This document shows, in pieces, positions 52,977-59,903 of a stretch of 64,000 nt of DNA. The stretch is from positions 248,001 through 312,000 of the forward strand of contig NZ_QPIW01000001.1 in assembly GCF_003339505.1 (NCBI RefSeq), read 5' to 3'. Under the pieces are notes generated by a model. The model saw nothing but the letters and a program-made list of their open reading frames with translations. It searched no databases and was not told where the DNA came from. Every line of letters begins with the position of its first letter. Position 1 is the first letter of the stretch. The position numbers and the translations under genes are program-made. This stretch comes from Runella aurantiaca. GTDB taxonomy: Bacteria; Bacteroidota; Bacteroidia; Cytophagales; Spirosomataceae.

Positions 52977-54284
52977 TTACTTGGCCAAGTCGTAGGTTGG
53001 AGCACTGTTTAGAAAACAGTGTAGGCGATTTCGGTATGTTGGGTTGTATAATACCGTTTCTATCTTTATTTTGATGGATTGGGTTGTTTCGGTGGTGAGA
53101 TTTCCTTTTAATCCTAAACCATGATAGACTACCCTTTCGGTATTACCAAAATGGTCTGCTTTATGGTTTAAAGGGCATAATAACATGGGCACTCCTGCCT
53201 GCAAACATTCACAAATACTGTTGAGACCGCCGTGGCTCACCATCAAATCACAATGCTGTAATAGGTCTAACTGTGGCACATTTTCTAAGCAGTAAACGTT
53301 ATTGGCATTTCTATTTTTGATAAAGTTTGTGGATACAATCAAGCGTATATTGGGCATTTCCTGTATCACGGTTATTAGTTTATCCAATGCTTGTAATCCC
53401 GTTGCGTTATTATTCAAACCAGTAGTTCCAAAATTGGCATAAACTATCTTAATAGCCGGGTTTTGGAGTTTCGATAGGTGTAATTGAGCCATCAATTGGC
53501 AGTAACTTTCACCCAAAAGGTGGCTTTCGTTTCGCTCAAAAGAGATAGCCTCGTAATACTCTCCTGCTTTGGGCTTTTTCCACGGATATTCCAATGCTTC
53601 GGGATAGGTAATGAGCTTGGGCAGGGCTTTCACGGCAGGATAAAAACAGTGGTTGTCATCAAACCAATCTAAATATTTTTTTCCTGTTTTTTTAGCCAAT
53701 TTTTCTAACAACCAATGGTCATCTTTGCCCAAAAAAGCTATTTTTTCGAGCCATTGTTTCCACTTTCTTTTCAAGAAATGTACCTGCCACCCTGTCCAAG
53801 CACGAACAATAGCCCATCCGTTACGGTTGGCAAGCCAGCCTTCTGTCAAAGGTGGAATACCTATCTCTGGATAAGAAGAAAGTTTGGTATTGAGTATCAT
53901 CTTAGTACATTCAACCTGCCATAAATAGAGCGCATAATGTCCTAAGTGGCTATCTATCAGCAGTATTTCAGGTTGTAATTCGTCGGCTAATACTTGTATT
54001 GCTCTTACTTCTTCCCAAAAAGTTCGGTATCGCTGTATGCTAAAAGGCTTGTTGAGCAACGTCTGGATCAACAAGGCAATCAATGCCCTAAAAGACAAGT
54101 GTTTATAAGCACTGGCATAACGCAAAGGCTTAAATACAAATCCCTCGCGCTCAATCAGCGTTTGGTGTGAACTGAGACCCGTAAATACCACCTCATACCC
54201 TTGCGCTTTTAGTTGACGCGCTTTACCGAAGCCAACAAAATAGTGGCTCGGATAGGGCAATAGGATAAACAGGGCGGTTTTCAT
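52977..54284 (-). CDS. UGT/MGT-type glycosyltransferase in the peptide cluster
   Basis: A 435-residue GT1-like enzyme. N-terminal 'ALFILLPYPSHYFVGFGKARQLKAQGYEVVFTGLS' and C-terminal donor site 'DLMVSHGGLNSICECLQAGVPMLLCPLNHKADHFGNTERVVYHGLG' are typical of UDP-sugar:acceptor transferases that act on lipids, antibiotics or peptides. It lies 2 bp after the VKOR fusion gene and 36 bp before precursor C. Glycosylation of the peptides is possible but not shown; sugar lipids are an equal alternative. Confidence 0.85.
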   Translation of the reverse strand: MKTALFILLPYPSHYFVGFGKARQLKAQGYEVVFTGLSSHQTLIEREGFVFKPLRYASAYKHLSFRALIALLIQTLLNKPFSIQRYRTFWEEVRAIQVLADELQPEILLIDSHLGHYALYLWQVECTKMILNTKLSSYPEIGIPPLTEGWLANRNGWAIVRAWTGWQVHFLKRKWKQWLEKIAFLGKDDHWLLEKLAKKTGKKYLDWFDDNHCFYPAVKALPKLITYPEALEYPWKKPKAGEYYEAISFERNESHLLGESYCQLMAQLHLSKLQNPAIKIVYANFGTTGLNNNATGLQALDKLITVIQEMPNIRLIVSTNFIKNRNANNVYCLENVPQLDLLQHCDLMVSHGGLNSICECLQAGVPMLLCPLNHKADHFGNTERVVYHGLGLKGNLTTETTQSIKIKIETVLYNPTYRNRLHCFLNSAPTYDLAK

Positions 54285-54286
54285 GG

Positions 54287-55921
54287 CTAGGCTATTTTTT
54301 GCTCCAAATGGGTAAGCATATTCGCACTTTGTACCAATCCAAAGACTTGCGGTACTTCATATCCATTTACAAAAAACGTAGGTGTAGCTTGTATATCAGC
54401 TTTTTGGGTCCACTCGCAGTGAGCGGCTATTACGTTTTCGGGTATGTTGCTAGTATCAGCAGGATAGGCCTTAGCCCAAGTATCATAGTCTTTTTTTGCT
54501 TGAGCATACCAAGCGGCAATCCCGTCCTCTAACTTTTCGTGAGTAGATCCTAATGCCATCATGTGTTTGGCTACTTTTGTCTTTCTGCCATCGGAGTCAT
54601 GGCATACAGTAAACACTATCTGTGCTTTTACTTGGGTGTTTTCGGCCAATACCTCTTCCAATTGTAGATGTGCATTGGCGCACGGCCCGCAGTAAGGATT
54701 GGTCACCATCGTAATGGTATGCTCCGCAGCGGGATTCCCTAAAATAATCGGTTGTAAGTCAGCCGGTACGGGCGGCATTTGTTTTTGTTTTGCTAAAAGT
54801 GCATTGAAAATAGCCGGATTGTTCTTAAACCGCCGCAATTCACCTCGCCAACGCTCCGCCTCCTGCGATTTTTGAAGCAGTGGTTTGATGATCAGCCAGA
54901 AGAGGATGGGGAGTACAAACGCAACAGCCAAGCCCCCTAGCCCTGCGAGGGTCCGACCCCAAAGGGAGAACATATTTATTTCCCCTTTGAGAGTTAAGAG
55001 GCTACTTAGACACTCTGCCCAAATCACCACCTGCACCGCCACACACAACGGGCACCACTGCTTAGCTACGCGCCACTGATACCAGATAGACCAGAAAGTA
55101 TAAGGCAAAGCCAACATTGAAAGAATGATGAGGATATTGAACCCCTCTCCATTTGGAGAGGGATTTAGGGTGAGGCTTATCCACCCACCCATAAAGTAAA
55201 AGAATCCGACTTCGCTCCAGCCCAACCAAGGTGTGATTTTGGCGGCGGGAGAGGTAAGGATGTGGTTGCAGTCGGTGTGGTTGTTGAGGTGGCAGAGGGA
55301 GTCGGTAAAATCATTGGGTTTGCCATACTGCACCGAAAGCAGCAAGGCCGTGAGTAGTACCCCTATGGCTTTGAGTCCCAACAGTAACCCGCTGGATAGA
55401 TTGGGGCTTTGGAATATGCCCGCAATGGTCAGCAGCGCAAAACCCGCGATAATCAGCGGCCAACGGAGGCTTTCAAGTTGTTCCTGACGGCGTTTGGCGG
55501 CGTAGTCTTTTTCTCCCGAGGCTTCGGTAGGTTCGGCAATAAACACCACCCCCGACCATTTTTTGAGAAAATCTTCACGGGTTTCGGTGATGCGTTTTCC
55601 TTTTTCGTTACGGTAGATGAAAGTTTCGTCGGTAGCCCTTTCTACAAGGACAAATGTGCCCCCGTGGGTACGCAAGTGCGCTATATACGGTACTTGCAAC
55701 AACGCCAACTGCTCGGCGTCAATGCGCAGGGCGGCGTTTTCGATGTGATAACGGTCGAGGGTATCCCCCAAACTCAACAGGCTGGGGTAATCGGGGTGCT
55801 GTTCGAGGGTGTTGCGCAGGGTGGTCAATGTAACGGATGGCTGTAGGTTGCGTAGGTATGTCCAGGCTACGCCCAATAGGTTTTCGCGCTCGGTAAAGGA
55901 ATGGCTAGTTAAGTTAATCAT
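54287..55921 (-). CDS. Peptidase C39-like / VKOR / thioredoxin fusion protein
   Basis: A 544-residue integral membrane protein. Residues ~5-140 resemble a C39 domain without the catalytic Cys ('LRNLQPSVTLTTLRNTLEQHPDYPSLLSLGDTL' and 'HLRTHGGTFVLVE'). A VKOR domain (~180-345) has the two loop cysteines in 'SLCHLNNHTDCNHI' and the active 'WCPLC'. A periplasmic thioredoxin-like domain has 'NPYCGPC'. Such fusions can pass disulfides from quinone to substrates. The start MINLTSH (55921) is preferred; the extension to 55966 crosses the promoter. A palindromic repeat is inserted in frame at 55142-55179. As first gene of the operon it should oxidise the Cys-rich peptides. Confidence 0.9.
   Translation of the reverse strand: MINLTSHSFTERENLLGVAWTYLRNLQPSVTLTTLRNTLEQHPDYPSLLSLGDTLDRYHIENAALRIDAEQLALLQVPYIAHLRTHGGTFVLVERATDETFIYRNEKGKRITETREDFLKKWSGVVFIAEPTEASGEKDYAAKRRQEQLESLRWPLIIAGFALLTIAGIFQSPNLSSGLLLGLKAIGVLLTALLLSVQYGKPNDFTDSLCHLNNHTDCNHILTSPAAKITPWLGWSEVGFFYFMGGWISLTLNPSPNGEGFNILIILSMLALPYTFWSIWYQWRVAKQWCPLCVAVQVVIWAECLSSLLTLKGEINMFSLWGRTLAGLGGLAVAFVLPILFWLIIKPLLQKSQEAERWRGELRRFKNNPAIFNALLAKQKQMPPVPADLQPIILGNPAAEHTITMVTNPYCGPCANAHLQLEEVLAENTQVKAQIVFTVCHDSDGRKTKVAKHMMALGSTHEKLEDGIAAWYAQAKKDYDTWAKAYPADTSNIPENVIAAHCEWTQKADIQATPTFFVNGYEVPQVFGLVQSANMLTHLEQKIA
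55142..55179. repeat. Dispersed palindromic repeat inside the VKOR coding region
   Basis: ccctctcca-tt-tggagaggg, a perfect 9-bp palindrome at 55143-55162, then 'atttagggtgagg'. It encodes 'LTLNPSPNGEG' within the membrane domain. From memory, similar 'CCCTCTCC...GGAGAGGG' palindromes followed by 'GGGTGAGG' occur in many bacterial genomes. Confidence 0.7.
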
Positions 55922-55968
55922 ACAAACAGTAAAATAGCTTTGTCCATGTGTATGCTGTTTAGGCACTA

Positions 55969-56036
55969 CAAACCTAATCGAACTTTGTTCATCATCTTAT
56001 CAGGATTTTTTATAAAATTATCAGAAATCCTGATAA
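55969..56036 (-). promoter_or_regulatory. Promoter and operator of the peptide operon
   Basis: On the minus strand TAGGTTTG (TAnnTTTG) is at 55969-55976, 48 bp before the VKOR start. Exactly 20 bp upstream lies a perfect 12-bp inverted repeat, ttatcaggattt (55997-56008) and aaatcctgataa (56025-56036). Another TTATCAG at 56018 is in direct orientation 21 bp from the first. The site covers the -33 position. The remaining gap to 56270 (with tgaatac/gtattca at 56136-56166) shows no gene. Confidence 0.65.
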
Positions 56037-56270
56037 AATAATTCAAAAAAATCATGTAATAGTGTTACAACTACCGTTTGATAAATATTTGAAAAATAAT
56101 AAATATGTTTTAGGATTATTTACGTTACTTGAGATTGAATACGTGATACAGCACAATTTGTATTCATACGTAGTGGAAAACTCTTTGATTTTGGCGAAAC
56201 CTTTTTTCTAACGACCATAGAAATGTAGGAACCCTATAATATCACTTGACAAATCCACAAACTGAAAAGT

Positions 56271-56636
56271 ATGAATATTGGAGACAAACTACGCAAACGT
56301 CGTAATGAATTGGGCTTCACGCAGGAATGGGTGGCTATGGAGTTGAGCAGCCAAGGGAAAAAAAACATCAGCCAACCCACCTACAATAATTGGGAAAATG
56401 GCAAATCCTTTCCTTCTATTGAGCAGGTGCAGGCACTGACCAAAATCTTGCGTATCAAACTTTCCTATTTGGTGTCAGATACAGATACAGATACAGATAC
56501 AGATACAGATACAGATACAGATACAGATACAGAGAAGTGGCGGGTTATGGCGGAAGAATACGCCGAAAAATGCCGAATGTTGGAGAAGATGAACGTTATA
56601 TTGTTGAAAGAAAACGAAAAGCTGCGTGAGGCGTAG
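56271..56636 (+). CDS. XRE-family regulator with (GATACA)9 linker
   Basis: A 121-residue protein. The N-terminal HTH_3 (about 1-65) reads 'IGDKLRKRRNELGFTQEWVAMELSSQGKKNISQPTYNNWENGKSFPSIEQVQALTKILRIKLSYL'. An acidic linker of nine Asp-Thr pairs follows, encoded by (GATACA)9 at 56478-56531. The C-terminal ~35 residues ('EKWRVMAEEYAEKCRMLEKMNVILLKENEKLRE') look like a coiled coil. Divergent from the peptide operon; it may bind the TTATCAG palindrome. Confidence 0.88.
   Translation: MNIGDKLRKRRNELGFTQEWVAMELSSQGKKNISQPTYNNWENGKSFPSIEQVQALTKILRIKLSYLVSDTDTDTDTDTDTDTDTDTEKWRVMAEEYAEKCRMLEKMNVILLKENEKLREA
56478..56531 (+). repeat. Hexanucleotide microsatellite (GATACA)9
   Basis: Nine exact 6-bp copies, in frame, encoding (Asp-Thr)9. 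Changes in copy number would lengthen or shorten the linker without a frameshift. Confidence 0.97.
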
Positions 56637-56653
56637 AAAAGGTTAAGTTCATA

Positions 56654-56694
56654 AAAAAACAGCAAGCCCATTCTGGTGAGAGAATAAGCTTGCT
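56654..56694 (-). terminator. Terminator of the Nudix gene
   Basis: An agcaagc...gcttgct imperfect stem (12 of 14 pairs) at 56661-56694, followed on the minus strand by seven T. Positioned downstream of the minus-strand Nudix gene. Confidence 0.75.
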
Positions 56695-56799
56695 GGTATG
56701 TTCAAGAGTCAGAACTTTTTCAGGCACACCTGCCTCCGATTTACATTTCGCGGTTTACCATTTTTCGCGGAGCCGCCCGTACTGTTCCTCATTCCCGCA

Positions 56800-57489
56800 C
56801 TAATCCACATCCACTTCCTGCCCCATAAAGCAGTCCACCACGTAGCGGATGGAGCTGAAGGAGTTGACGAGCGCTTTGCGGGCTTCGGGCTCGCTCATCC
56901 ACGCCAATTGTTCAATGCCTTCGTCGTGCTGGGGAGCCATTTTGGAGTCGTCCACGCAGCGCATCCAATACCATTTGGTCCGTTTCAGAATCAGTTGATT
57001 GTTTTGGGTATAAGTGTGCCAAGTGGTACAGGTTTTTTCGATAAGCTCGGCTTTTACGCCCGTTTCTTCTTCTACTTCGCGGAGGGCTGCTTTTTTTGAT
57101 TTTTCATTGTCGTCGAGTTTGCCCTTGGGCAAATCCCACACGCCCCGCCGAAACATCATCAGCATTTTGTTGTCTTTGGTCACAATGCCGCCCGCCGCTT
57201 TGATGATGGTGTAGATTTTTTTCAATCTTTTTTCCACGGCTTCGCGGTCTTTGGGCACCAAATAAATGGATTGTAGCTCGGGCAGGTCGTAATTGTTCAA
57301 AAAATGAAACAATTTTTCGGCCGTAATCGGTGTGGCGTTCAGAATGAGTAAATGCCCCTTTAAACTCGCCACCTTCAGCATTTCGAGGTGAGCGTCAATG
57401 ATTCGGTCAAAAGTAGCCCGATTGGAGAGCCCCTGAGCCGCTTTTTCGCTTAAAATTCGGACCGGACGGTCTTTGATAAATATAATCAT
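56800..57489 (-). CDS. Nudix hydrolase with N-terminal extension
   Basis: A 229-residue protein. The N-terminal ~90 residues ('MIIFIKDRPVRILSEKAA', 'HLLILNATPITAEKLFHFLNNYDLPELQSIYLVPKDREAV') are not assigned. The C-terminal Nudix domain has 'AAGGIVTKDNKMLMMFRRGVWDLPKGKLDDNEKSKKAALREVEEETG', with a complete box (G-X5-E-X7-REVEEETG). 'WDLPKGK' is typical of ADP-ribose/diadenosine pyrophosphohydrolases; exact substrate unknown. Divergent from the TlyC-type gene. Confidence 0.9.
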   Translation of the reverse strand: MIIFIKDRPVRILSEKAAQGLSNRATFDRIIDAHLEMLKVASLKGHLLILNATPITAEKLFHFLNNYDLPELQSIYLVPKDREAVEKRLKKIYTIIKAAGGIVTKDNKMLMMFRRGVWDLPKGKLDDNEKSKKAALREVEEETGVKAELIEKTCTTWHTYTQNNQLILKRTKWYWMRCVDDSKMAPQHDEGIEQLAWMSEPEARKALVNSFSSIRYVVDCFMGQEVDVD

Positions 57490-57591
57490 AGGAGTAGTGG
57501 GGCTTTAATGCCGACAAAATTAGCAAATGGGTTTGTTTTGGATAGCAAATACTTTTGATAATTTTGCAATTGTACCAACCATCCCCCATAC

Positions 57592-58887
57592 GTGGAACTA
57601 TTTGTTATCGTTCTACTCGTTCTTATCAACGGTATTTTCTCCATGTCAGAAATCGCGCTGGTCTCCTCGCGAAAGTCTAAATTGGAAACTGCGGCACGAA
57701 ACGGTGACCGGCAGGCCAAACATGCACTCGAACTGGCAAACTCCCCCAATCGCTTTCTCTCGACCGTCCAAATCGGCATCACCCTCATTGGAATCCTGAA
57801 CGGGGTATTCAGCGGTGAACGCATCACGACCGATTTTCAGGCCTACGTTGAGCAGTACGAATTATTGAAGCCTTATGCGCATTCCATCGCCGTAGGTGGC
57901 GTTGTTTTGTTTGTGACCTACCTGTCGTTGGTTTTGGGAGAACTCGTGCCCAAGCGCATCGGTATGTCCAATCCAGAAGGCATTGCCAAGTTTATGGCTA
58001 CGCCCATGAATTGGCTCTCCAATCTTACGTCGCCGTTTATTTGGTTGTTGGCCAAATCCAGCGATTTGTTTATGAAAATTCTGCGGATTACGCCGCAAAA
58101 CCAAGCCATTACGGAAGAAGAAATCAAGACCATCATTCAGGAAGGCACCACGGGCGGGGTCATTGATGAGATTGAGCAGGAAATCGTGGAAAATGTCTTC
58201 CATCTGGGCGACCGGAAAATCACGTCGTTGATGACCAACCGTCAGGAGGTTACGTGGTTGGACTCGGCCGATGACCCCGAAGAAAATAAGGCCCGAATCA
58301 TGGAATCCAAACACTCCATTTATCCTCTTTGCAACGATGGGATTGACAATATCGTTGGGCTGATTTATGTGAAAGACTTGCTCGGCGGTGATTTGGATGA
58401 GCAACTCACCCGACTGGAGTCGCTGGCCCGTGAGCCGCTGTATATTCCCGAAAACAACAAAGCCTATCAGGCCTTAGAGAAGTTTAAAGTGAGCCGGGTG
58501 CACTTTGGTATCATTGTCGATGAATACGGTGCCATGCTCGGCATTGCCACGCTCAACGACATTTTGGACGCGTTGGTGGGGGATTTGTCAGAAACCGATG
58601 AGTTTAACTACGACATCGTAGAGCGCGAAGACGGTAGTTTTCTGGTGGATGCCCAGCTTCCGTGGGAAGATTTTATCAATCATTTTGACATTACGATACA
58701 GCAGAAAAAAGAATTGACGGGCTTCAACACCCTTGGAGGCTTTGCCTTGCATATTTTTAAGGACATTCCCGATACGGGTGAGCACTTCACGTGGCAGGAC
58801 TATCGGTTCGAGATTGTCGACATGGACAAAAGCCGTATCGACAAAATACTCGTCCAAAAACTAAGCGCAGAAGAAGAAGGTGGGTAA
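57592..58887 (+). CDS. CNNM/TlyC-type (HlyC/CorC family) membrane protein
   Basis: A 431-residue protein starting with GTG at 57592 (VELFVIVLLVLINGIFSMSE). The DUF21/CNNM transmembrane domain spans about 1-185 ('ALVSSRKSKLE', 'FLSTVQIGITLIGILNGVFSGE', 'LVLGELVPKRIGMSNPEGIA'). Two CBS repeats (~215-335, including 'VSRVHFGIIVDEYGAMLGIATLNDILDALVGDL') and a CorC_HlyC domain (~350-425) follow. Such proteins handle magnesium or cobalt efflux; annotated 'hemolysin' only by history. A hairpin at 58911-58946 separates it from the convergent DeoR gene. Confidence 0.93.
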   Translation: MELFVIVLLVLINGIFSMSEIALVSSRKSKLETAARNGDRQAKHALELANSPNRFLSTVQIGITLIGILNGVFSGERITTDFQAYVEQYELLKPYAHSIAVGGVVLFVTYLSLVLGELVPKRIGMSNPEGIAKFMATPMNWLSNLTSPFIWLLAKSSDLFMKILRITPQNQAITEEEIKTIIQEGTTGGVIDEIEQEIVENVFHLGDRKITSLMTNRQEVTWLDSADDPEENKARIMESKHSIYPLCNDGIDNIVGLIYVKDLLGGDLDEQLTRLESLAREPLYIPENNKAYQALEKFKVSRVHFGIIVDEYGAMLGIATLNDILDALVGDLSETDEFNYDIVEREDGSFLVDAQLPWEDFINHFDITIQQKKELTGFNTLGGFALHIFKDIPDTGEHFTWQDYRFEIVDMDKSRIDKILVQKLSAEEEGG

Positions 58888-58910
58888 TACTCTTTCAGGC
58901 GGTGATGTTT

Positions 58911-58946
58911 AAACCTTGCAAAGCTTTGCAAACTTTTGCAAGGTTT
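58911..58946. terminator. Convergent hairpin between TlyC-type and DeoR genes
   Basis: A perfect 12-bp stem aaaccttgcaaa (58911-58922) and tttgcaaggttt (58935-58946). It overlaps the DeoR stop codon by two bases. Contains TTGCA units also seen upstream of the DeoR gene. Confidence 0.7.
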
Positions 58947-59694
58947 AGATAATTTCAATCCCTTTGTTACGAAAATCGTTCAACGACGGGTCGGAGGGCT
59001 TTAGACTCGTCACCAAAAAACCAATCTCATGCAGGTCGCATACCTTGTAGGTTTCTATGGTATGAATTTTTTCAGTAATGGCACAAATCGCTACTTTTTT
59101 AGCTGATTTTGCCATTTTTTGTTTTAAGACCGATTCTTCATAGTTGCGCAGCGTAACCCCGACATTTGGGTCTAACCCATTGAAACCCATGAGGTAAAGG
59201 TCAACCCGCAGGTGTTCAAGTTGGCGCATGGCTTGGGTGCCTACCGTGATTTGGTAGCGTTTGTGGTAGGTGCCTCCCAAGAGGATTGTTTCAATTTTGG
59301 GATGTTCATTCAGCACAATGGCAAGTGGCAGGCTGTTGGTAATGACGGTCAGTTCCAGGTTTTTGGGGAATTGTTCGGCAATGTGGAAATTCGTGGTGCC
59401 GCCGTCCATCAATATCGTTTGATGATTTTCAAACAGTTTTTGGGCTTTTCGGGTCAGATGCAATACTTCCTGATTGTCGATGCCGAATCCTTGCGTGGTT
59501 TTAAAAGATAAATAGGAATTAGCCACTGCCCCACCGTGTACTTTTTTCAGTAACCCCTTGTCTTCCAGTTCAATAACGTCTCGTCTGATGCTGTCGTACG
59601 AAACGTGCAGCAGTTGACTCAACTCCACTAAGTTGATTTTTTGGTCACGATTGAGCTTCTCAATAATGAGCCGTTGGCGTTCTTCTTTTATCAT
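58945..59694 (-). CDS. DeoR/GlpR-family transcriptional regulator
   Basis: A 249-residue sugar-responsive repressor. The N-terminal winged helix is 'EERQRLIIEKLNRDQKINLVELSQLLHVSYDSIRRDVIELEDKGLLKKVHGGAV', standard for the family. The sugar-phosphate-isomerase-like sensor follows with 'TILMDGGTTNFHIAEQFP', 'TVITNSLPLAIVL', 'ILLGGTYHKRYQITVG' and 'DLYLMGFNGLDPNVGVTL'. The effector is unknown. It is probably autoregulated through the TGCA-rich region upstream and may control the NamZ-type gene at 59904. Confidence 0.93.
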   Translation of the reverse strand: MIKEERQRLIIEKLNRDQKINLVELSQLLHVSYDSIRRDVIELEDKGLLKKVHGGAVANSYLSFKTTQGFGIDNQEVLHLTRKAQKLFENHQTILMDGGTTNFHIAEQFPKNLELTVITNSLPLAIVLNEHPKIETILLGGTYHKRYQITVGTQAMRQLEHLRVDLYLMGFNGLDPNVGVTLRNYEESVLKQKMAKSAKKVAICAITEKIHTIETYKVCDLHEIGFLVTSLKPSDPSLNDFRNKGIEII

Positions 59695-59754
59695 AGGTCA
59701 GTTAAAATATACTTCAATAAATACTTAAAAATTCATTGAGAGTGATTTCTAAAA

Positions 59755-59820
59755 ATATCTTGCAAAAAAATGCAAAAAAAAGTTGCATTAAAACAAAAAG
59801 ATTGCATATTTTTGCATAGT
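59755..59820. promoter_or_regulatory. TGCA-rich operator region upstream of DeoR gene
   Basis: TGCA occurs at 59761, 59771, 59784, 59803 and 59813. The pairs 59761/59771 and 59803/59813 are each 10 bp apart, one helical turn, in an A/T background. Candidate binding sites for the DeoR protein. Confidence 0.55.
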
Positions 59821-59847
59821 TGTTTCAACCACAACTTAACCTATGAT

Positions 59848-59898
59848 AAAACATCCCTCGCGCTACCTTAGGGGTTTGTGTAGCTGCGAGGGATGTTT
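59848..59898 (-). terminator. Terminator after the NamZ-type gene
   Basis: aaacatccctcgc pairs with gcgagggatgttt, and an inner gctac/gtagc stem is separated by a one-base bulge. On the minus strand the hairpin follows the stop and ends in TTTTA; an A/T run on the other side makes it partly bidirectional. Confidence 0.75.
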
Positions 59899-59903
59899 AT
59901 TTT

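Noticed and set aside
42912-56636. Lanthipeptide, lasso or sactipeptide cluster
   Set aside because: No LanM/LanB/LanC, asparagine-synthase-like, radical SAM or YcaO gene is present; only export, thioredoxin and glycosyltransferase genes.
56465-56671. Antisense open frame with (Ser-Val)n repeat
   Set aside because: It is only the complement of the GATACA tract in the XRE gene.
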